DNA of 64,000 nt from Amyloporia xantha. Taxonomy: Eukaryota > Basidiomycota > Agaricomycetes > Polyporales > Adustoporiaceae. Position numbers and translations under genes: made by a program. The DNA lies in assembly GCA_036971615.1 (NCBI GenBank), contig JAYKKR010000004.1:1364001-1428000 (forward strand), in the 5' to 3' direction. Positions 57,082 to 64,000 of the stretch are shown one piece after another (the first letter of the stretch is position 1; every line of letters starts with the position of its first letter). Below the pieces are notes generated by a model. That model did no database searches. It saw only the letters and a program-made list of their open reading frames with translations, and was not told where the DNA came from.

Positions 57082-59716
57082 CTACTCTCCCCGCGTGTTT
57101 GCTCTTCGTTTCGTTGCCGGGGCGTCAGGCTCCTCTTCCAGTACGCTGGGATTCGACCGCTTGACGCCCCTCCCCTCCAGGGAGTTCGGGAGCCCTGGCT
57201 CTGCCAAATCGGAACCTCCAACGACGCGCTTGGCGGTTTCTTCCATTCCGCGGAGCTCCGAGTCTATATCGCGTCCCATTCGCCCTATAACTAAGGCCTC
57301 TGGACGATCATCCCTGGACACAGGATTATCGGTCTCTTCTTCCGCGGCCTCTTCGTGTATGTTGTCGTTTTCCTCCTCGACCTTCTGCTTCGTGCTCTCA
57401 AACATAGAAATAATGACCTCTCCCTTACGATCTAAAGCTTCTGCCATGCATCTGAAGTGCTCTGCGCATTGGTGATGTAGACCGTCGGCAGCATGATGAT
57501 CAATGTCGTCTATCTTGGTCTCGACGATCTCGTAGCGTTGCATTATGAGCTTTCGCACATCTTGTAACTTTCTTCCAGCTTCGCGAAGAGATGGATACAC
57601 TTTGAGCAGACCAATCTTAATATCGGCTGAACGTGAGAGGGCCGCAAATCTCTTCAATCCCGTGTAGAAGAGGTCTCGAGCAAAATACTGTTGTTGCATA
57701 GTGTCCCACGATGCTGGAGTATCGCCAATGCTGACGACGTGTTTGTTGAACACGAAATACATCGCAATCCACCAGACAGATTCGAGATCGTGGATGGGAT
57801 TGTATCGAAAGGGGGGCAGTTGCTCCTCAAACATGTCGTCAGGAGTGAACTGGTACATCCGAGCATTCACCTCCACCGCCATAAACTCAGCTGTTCCCTG
57901 TAACGAAGACATTTGGAACCGCAGATATTATCCACACAATGAGGGTACTCACAGTACGAATTTCGTGCGTCGTTGTCACATGCATCTTCCTCGCATATTC
58001 GAGATCACTCAACTTGAGGTTGTTTTCGTGAACAAGAAGATTTCCTGTACTGATATCCCGATGAACCCATCCACGCCCATGAAGACCTTGCAACGCTATC
58101 AAAGATTGTCAGTAAAAGGGCACACGTTTCGAGAAGGATATCTTACCATGCTCCGCTTGAGCCAATAGACGGCATATCTCATTCAACGAGGTCAAGTCTC
58201 TCATGGTGTCGCAGACTTCCTCAAACACAATCCGATAGTGCGTCTTGCCAACATACGAGTAGGTAGGCAGAGGGAAAGACGCATGGGCTCTGTGCTCCTC
58301 AGGAGAGATGTTATGGCCAGTACCTGTACCTGATGGCCCGCCGACAGAGCGCACGGGCATCGAAGGTTGCAAGGGTTGAACGCCGAATGCGGAACGAGCC
58401 TTCATCGGTATGGAGCCCCGCTTTGTAGGTGCCATAGTATCGTCGACTGCACCACAGACGTGAACGTCCCAGTGACAAATAACAGTCAACAGATAATTCT
58501 TGAAAGGAACGTCCTCTCCGGGGAGAGGAGCCGAATTGTTCAGTTCTTCTAGAATGTCGCCCTCCCTAGCACGATCCGAGTCGATCCAGCAGTCTTTCAA
58601 TGCATAATAAGGGCCACATGGAGTTCCATCGACCACCTTTTGCACCTTCCACACTCGAGTACCTCGACCACGTAGCGGGTTGGCGCCACTGTCAGAGATG
58701 ATCTCGACGGTCCGATACTTTGTTTCTTCACCTGCCTTGTTCTTCACAGTGTAGTCGTAACATGGCGGTGCGTTCTTCTTTACAGCAACACGTTCGATGG
58801 TAGGATCCCATCCCACTTCATGCTTCTTCGCGTACATGAACCTCAGGAAGACTTCAACCACCTTTTCGTGCTCCTGTAGGAAATGTGAGCAGAGATCGAG
58901 TTGCCTGAATCGGCGTCCCTCACCGTAGCAAAGTCGAACGGCTCACAGACTATCGCACCACTGCGGCTGCAAAACCAAAGCCTCATCTCTGTGTTCTCAA
59001 TCGTCAGGCCATATGTGAATCTACGGCAGGGATCCTCGCGCATGCAATGATGCATACTCCACGCGACCTTGACCACATCCTGAAAAGAGGCCAATTAATT
59101 GGGTATTTAATATGAGCCCAAGTCCACCGCTTACATCGTATTTATCCTTATTGAAGGTGTGCAGCTTGTATTCGGCAGCAAGGACAACGTCGCTCCAAAG
59201 CATTCGTGTCTTCTTGCCGCGCTCTCTACGTAGGACGAAGTACCCATCTGGGCGACTTTGTGAGCGTCGATGTGTGCTTTCCGGCACTGCATTCGGGTTG
59301 TTCATGAAGTCCAGAAGTCTGCACTCATCAGCCAAACCAGTAGCTTCGGCAATCGCTTCTGCCAATTCTTCGAGTTTCTTGAAAGCAGTGTTTTCTGATA
59401 GATTCATCTTGACGGGATCCTTCTGAAACCATTTCCACCGGTGGTCGCTATTTATTGCAGGATCTGTGCCTTCTCGTAGTTTTTCCAGGACCTTGTTGAC
59501 TTTCAGTCCATCTCGCAGCGGCGGAAGGACATTGGAGATGAATTCTTCTGGGTTGTATTGAGGAATGGATGCACCGAAATCCTTCATTAGAGCTTCACGA
59601 TTTTTATCGTGTCCGGGAATTGCATACGCTGGGCCGGAGACCTCTTTGGCGACTGCAGGAGTATCAAACAGGGACGTATTTAGCGATATTTGACGAGGCG
59701 GAGTAACAGGCGCCAT
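57082..59716 (-). CDS. FunK1-type protein kinase (E), full-length
   Basis: Exons (minus) 59135-59716, 58924-59079, 58147-58873, 57953-58095 and 57082-57897 give 807 residues. Start chosen at MAPVTPPRQISLNTSLFDTP (59,716). The first 43 residues lie outside the region shared with the left arm. Kinase landmarks match the partner at 42,909: GRGTRVWKV, ALKDCWID, GWVHRDISTGNLLV, SDLEYA in place of DFG, and a FunK1-type WWIAMYFVF segment. A block around 57,480-57,660 differs strongly from the partner (for example KRFAALSRSADIKIGLLKVY) and includes a net 9-nt length change. A TATAAA-like element lies just upstream at about 59,760-59,770. This copy is likely the source form of the pair. Confidence 0.88.
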
Positions 59717-62474
59717 AGTGATAGAGCGTTTGAGGAGGAACACATTTCGCTCACCTTGTAATTTATATCAGTCGAAATGTGGCAAAGTAAGTGTGGCCTG
59801 CGAATGTGACTATAAAGAACAATGGCTACGGCAGGCTGAGTTCAAACTATAGCGTGCGTTGCCTGAGTCAAGTGTCTTGATTTGGACGGTAGACGGAAGC
59901 GAGGGTGAACCGCGTTGCGTGGTGCTTGTTCTGGTCCAAGCGAGTGTTGAATACAGAGGTGGCCGCCATAAACATGTTCGGAATCGGCGATCTCCGGACA
60001 AATCACATCAGATCGCCGACATTTCGCTGATCCGCGAGCCTTAGCCGGTGGCTCAATGCGGCTCAATGTCTTTCTTCTTTCACTCGAATACAACAACTCG
60101 TCTCTCTTTGGCAACCCTGAGTCATTTTATATAACATGAGGCATACACGCGATTCATATCCACTGTGGGCCATTGATGATTTTTGTAGGCCAAATTTTCG
60201 GCCAAAATGTCCGGAGGCCTATCATTTTGAACAGACCTCGCTGATTGGCTGGAAACCCAGGAGTATCGTTCGTTTCGTAGCGTGTCCGACATCCAGGGTA
60301 TTTAACAGTTTGGACTGTATCGAATGAATATGCAGAATCCGAACATTCATTCTTGTCCTCAGTGATCGTCCACTCTAGTCTGGAGTATATTATCCGGCAC
60401 AGTAGTATGTAGTTCCTGTGTCCTTGTGCGGTTTATATTCTCTCATCCTCTTGCAATCAACCACCAAAAGATGGAAGGTTGATTCAAAGGTAGCTCAGAG
60501 GTCCTACATTTGGCTTGGATGTATATTTCCTCTACCGCAGACCACTCGGCTTCGATCAAAGCAGACGGGTAACAGAGCTGCCACGGCTTTCAGATATCCC
60601 TCATAGAGAATAGGCTTGACGCACCTGTATGTATCCTAATACTGTGCTCTGTTTCCAATTATCGATGTTCACGATAAGTCCCAAAACGATTAATGGACGG
60701 TGTCCTTGTCTGCTCCCAGATTGAACCGTATCTTATAATTGCAAGACATTATGTTATTGTCGAGGCAACTTGAATACGTCAGAAAGTTCTCGTAGGGCCC
60801 AAGAGAATTAATGAGCGTTGACACGTAAGCGAATACAGGAATCTGCTTGTTGTAGTAGCTCACATGATGACAGTGGTATGGGGCCGTCTGCCATATACCC
60901 TGGTTCTGGGATGCCGGTTGCAATCACTCTGGTACTCTTTGTGACAGATAAAGCAAATCCATCATAAAACAGACCTTCAACAGAGTGAATGTCAAGTCGG
61001 ACTACTTTAAGGTAATCCTTGACAAATCCTTGACCATCAAAATCGCTCGATCAGGGGGCATTGCCAGTAGCGCTCTTTTTCGCCAGAAAAATCAATGTTT
61101 GCTACGTATTGACGAGGACTGAACGGCAGACATATCGAATCTCTGGGGAAAACAGAACATTGACGTCGTCCAGCACACAGTACATGTCCGCAACATTACC
61201 ATATCTCTATTGGTACAGTCACGCACTACCGAACTCGACCCGCTTCATCACCCTCTCCGACCACTACACTACATGAGCATTCCAGCGGCAGCACCACCTA
61301 CTTCCGCCACCTATGCCCAGCGGTACTTTATATTAACCATGCACCATTGTCGTTCCTGGCTCATTTATCCCTTGTGCACGGCATATAGCTCCTTGTATAC
61401 GCGCCGCGACCATGCACAGCCAGCAGGACACAATCCATGTCGGGAATCACAGCCCTCGCGCGCTTTGCAGCCGTGCTGCGCATCGCCCACAGCCACTCCG
61501 CTCCGGCGCAAGTACATGCAGTGCCGCAGTGGAGTGAGCCATAAATATGAGGAGAAGCGCAGCGGCAAGGGTATCTGTATGCGCGCCTGGCCAAGGCACA
61601 GCGTGCTCCCACGGGCAGCGAGGGCACAAGGGAGGCTGGCCTCTTCGACGACGATGTCGTGGAGCTCGATCTGCTAGAGGGGGCCTGCTGGAGAACGGGG
61701 AGAGGATGAGCAGCAAGCGTACAGGGCGGACCTACTGCTGGGCGCCGCGAGGAAGTTCTTCTCGGCGTCCTCCTCGGTGAATTAGGTGGTGTAGAATCGC
61801 TGTTGACAGTCCATCCAGCGGGGTATACATGCAGGTCAGTCCCCGCAGTCGTCACCGAAGCGTGTCTGCCTACGGAGAATCTCCCGCTACCTGGCGGGAA
61901 TTGGCCGAAGCATGGAAGCGAAGATCATGATAGTCAAGCGTCAAGATCGCCCACAGCCGTAGACTGCCGTAGACTCGGCGTCGAACACACAGCGCTTGGC
62001 ACTGGATGACGAGCTCTCCTACATTACATACCAGCCCGTGGAGAGCTTGCACATCAGGATACGACGCCAGACTCCACGATGGATATACTCAGGAAGCTCA
62101 AATACGCGTAGCCGAGGCTCCATGCTATAGAGGTGAGCAGACGTACCTACAGTATATCTCTGGACCCAGATGTTGCCGAAGACAAATCCCCGAATCACCC
62201 AGCCTTGAAGGCATTGCCTCTACCCCGCATTCGCATACTAGCACAGCACAAGCTGTGTATATAAGCTTCTCATCAGACATGAGCGTCCTGCCGCAAACAT
62301 GACTTGCTGAGCGCACAGCTGACGTCAGCTGAAGAGAGCGCTACTTAACCTCGATGTGCGACAGTGCAAATCACCCCTACGACATAGCTGAGTGAACGGT
62401 AAGCCCCTGCTTGTATATGTGACACTGCCAGCTTCGCTGATTTACGCACTCGGCCAGGACGCACCAGCCACTCA
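59717..62474. other. long stretch without a recognised gene
   Basis: Contains the promoter of the kinase at 59,716 and then about 2.7 kb with only short overlapping frames. GC-rich frames at 61,361-61,855 are open on both strands by composition. A short direct repeat GGCTCAATG occurs twice at about 60,051-60,068. No family signature was found. Confidence 0.35.
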
Positions 62475-62858
62475 ATGCCTGACGCAGACAGATCAGTATA
62501 CCCACACAATGTTGCCCGGTCCACGGGCACCGAGTGCGATGTCCTCCTCGCGTCCATGCTCGCAGCACAGGTCATGATCGACGAAATATTCAACGCGGAG
62601 GACTTCTCTCCGTTCGAGAACTACATCATCGGCAGGGGTCGGCCGAATGCAGAAGGGAGGATCACCTGCGGCATCATCGTCTGGCTATACCCGACGGGTC
62701 TACACGGCCCATACCATGAAACGGACGGAGGCACTGTGGAGCACCATGGGGTCCTGTTCACCATAGAACGGGGAGCACGAATGTCGGATGTAACGCAGAG
62801 AGCGAGAGCCTCACTCAGAATGGGCGTAATTGTTCATGAACATGTCCTGCCTACTTGA
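62475..62858 (+). CDS. hypothetical protein, 127 codons
   Basis: An ATG-started frame reads MPDADRSVYPHNVARSTGTE and contains a fairly protein-like middle (VLLASMLAAQVMIDEIFNAE, IIGRGRPNAEGRITCGIIVW). No family is recognised. It could be the last exon of a larger gene: an open frame just upstream at about 62,000-62,130 (DDELSYITYQPVESLHIRIR) has similar character, but no clean join was found. Listed with low confidence. Confidence 0.25.
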   Translation: MPDADRSVYPHNVARSTGTECDVLLASMLAAQVMIDEIFNAEDFSPFENYIIGRGRPNAEGRITCGIIVWLYPTGLHGPYHETDGGTVEHHGVLFTIERGARMSDVTQRARASLRMGVIVHEHVLPT

Positions 62859-63178
62859 CGCGTTATGACCTCGAGAAGGCGGACAGAGTACCCTCATCTG
62901 GAAAGACTCGGGTCAAAGAGAACCGTTCAAGCAACATAACAAGTTCAAAGTCATGCAGGAAATAATAACTTCACTAATGAACAACAAGGCGGGCACGTAG
63001 CTGTACAGCGCCCCCCCATACTGCCAATGCTCCCTCTACACTGTCCTCTAATCCTGCAGCACGATCACTTCGCGCATGCACCATGCTGAGGTCACTTGAT
63101 GAAATGAGAATGACGAAACAGAATCGTCTCATTGAGTAGCCACTCACGTCTCCGTTTCGCATCTGAACACCCTCAGCC

Positions 63179-63948
63179 TCAATCTGCCGCCAGCTCAAGC
63201 TTGATCTTCGCGATAGCCGCAGCAGGGTTCAAGCCCTTCGGGCAAGTACGCGCGCAGTTGAAGATGGTGTGGCAACGGTACAGGCTCATCTCATTCTGCA
63301 GCTTCTCCTTGCGTTGCGCGGAGTATGTGTCCTACATCACATGAATGCAGTTGGTATAAGACACAAACGGAAGAGGTGGTAGTAGGACGAACCCGGGAGT
63401 CAGCCATCCAGCGGTACGCGGCCATGAGCGTCGCAGGGCCGAGGTATTCGTCCTGGTTCCACCAGTAGCTCGGGCACGACGTCGAGCAGCATGCACACAG
63501 GATGCACTCGTACATCCTATAGATTTTTTTAGCATCACGCATATACGCCTGCCCGGAGAAACCTACCCGTCAAGCTTACGCCGGTCCTCTTGCGACTGGA
63601 GGTGCTCGCGGTCGGCAGGCGGGTTGTCGTTCTTCAACCACGGCTCGATCGACTTGTACTGTTTGTAAAAGAGTGTCAGGTCCGGCACGAGATCCTTGAC
63701 AATGTACACTGGAAAGATATTAGTTCGTGAGAAAGGGTAAATGCGGTGATGCAAGATTGCATACTGTGCGGGAGGGGGTAGATCTTCGTGTCCTTGCCTG
63801 CGTCCCTCTCGATGCGGCAAAGGCACGCGAGCGTGTTCTGGCCGTTGATGTTCATGGCGCACGAGCCGCAAATGCCCTCTCTGCAGGAGCGGCGGAAAGT
63901 AAGGGTGGGGTCCATCTCGTTCTTGATCTTGATGAGGGCGTCGAGAAC
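63179..63948 (-). CDS. SDH2: succinate dehydrogenase iron-sulphur subunit, 3' part
   Basis: Exons (minus) 63765-63948, 63567-63708, 63393-63516 and 63179-63331; the 5' exons lie beyond the right end of the window. All three iron-sulphur clusters are visible: the 2Fe-2S ligands in [20 protein letters not shown] with the following Cys; the 4Fe-4S ligands in [12 protein letters not shown]; and the 3Fe-4S region [17 protein letters not shown]. The protein ends [10 protein letters not shown]. This subunit of mitochondrial complex II passes electrons from the flavoprotein to ubiquinone. The residues at the quinone site (CPSYWWN and the downstream His in RCHT) are present. The start and mitochondrial presequence cannot be assessed. 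Confidence 0.95.
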
Positions 63949-64000
63949 CTGGGTTGTGAGTGTTAGCAAACGACGCAAAACACGGCGCAGGCAAGAGGGG
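63949..64000 (-). other. intron of SDH2 running off the window
   Basis: The minus-strand acceptor CCAG ends at 63,949, directly before the exon coding [16 protein letters not shown]. The sequence beyond continues to the window edge as intron, so at least 52 nt of it is seen. Confidence 0.7.

Larger units (their letters stand above)
52245..59600 (-). repeat. right arm of large inverted repeat
   Basis: Reverse-complement partner of 42,890-49,917, slightly longer mainly because of a retroposon of about 385 bp at 56,064-56,448. It lacks an approximately 45-bp segment present in the left arm near 49,732-49,776. Carries two FunK1 genes on the minus strand, in the same relative order as the left arm. 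The outer gene continues past the end of the arm into unique sequence. Confidence 0.9.

Noticed and set aside
42890..59600. Palindrome as an assembly artefact
   Set aside because: The arms differ by many substitutions, several indels, a retroposon present in only one arm, and different outer junctions. A mis-joined copy of the same reads would be identical.
1..64000. CRISPR arrays, integrases, autonomous transposase or reverse-transcriptase genes
   Set aside because: No direct-repeat/spacer pattern and no transposase, integrase or reverse-transcriptase motif was seen in any frame. The only mobile element supported is the non-coding retroposon at 56,064.

Overview
The window looks like nuclear DNA of a mushroom-forming basidiomycete (Agaricomycetes, probably a polypore relative). 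Genes are split by many 45-70 nt introns. Families typical of this group are present: FunK1 kinases and the multi-pass DUF6533 and DUF6534 membrane proteins. Mixed with these are ordinary eukaryotic housekeeping genes. No bacterial, plasmid, CRISPR or phage signature was seen. Most gene models here were rebuilt by hand from splice signals and reading phase, and several are too finely split to show up as long ORFs.

Left part (1-30,400): a 72-residue protein resembling only the N-terminal domain of cyanate lyase; an F-box-like protein; a DUF6534 membrane protein built from about 20 tiny exons; a RING-finger protein with a 4-nt microexon; a long CAMK-type Ser/Thr kinase; an Snc1/VAMP-type R-SNARE; a second DUF6534 gene; the four-RRM nucleolar protein Nop4/RBM28; and a Cid1-like terminal nucleotidyltransferase. 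The stretches 6.0-9.8, 11.4-14.3 and 20.5-21.9 kb hold nothing I recognise.

Middle (31,000-42,900): a frameshifted FunK1 kinase, then three secretory-pathway genes close together (Sec61 beta, a longin R-SNARE of the Nyv1/VAMP7 type, and dolichol-phosphate mannosyltransferase Dpm1). A DUF6533 gene, a broken glucosamine-phosphate N-acetyltransferase fragment and an AT-rich island follow.

Right part (42,900-59,600): the most striking structure is a large inverted duplication. Two arms of about 7.0 and 7.4 kb each carry a pair of different FunK1 kinase genes. They flank a 2.3-kb spacer holding one intact gene, a homologue of the replication-initiation factor Sld3. The arms are nearly identical in their centres and clearly diverged in blocks, as expected of duplication plus gene conversion. 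One arm has lost the start of its outer kinase gene. The other carries a SINE-like retroposon with a poly-A tail and target-site duplication, and the opposite arm preserves the empty site. A 32-bp promoter-like motif precedes three of the kinase genes.

Right edge (59,600-64,000): mostly unrecognised sequence, then the 3' part of the succinate dehydrogenase iron-sulphur subunit gene, whose 5' exons lie outside the window.
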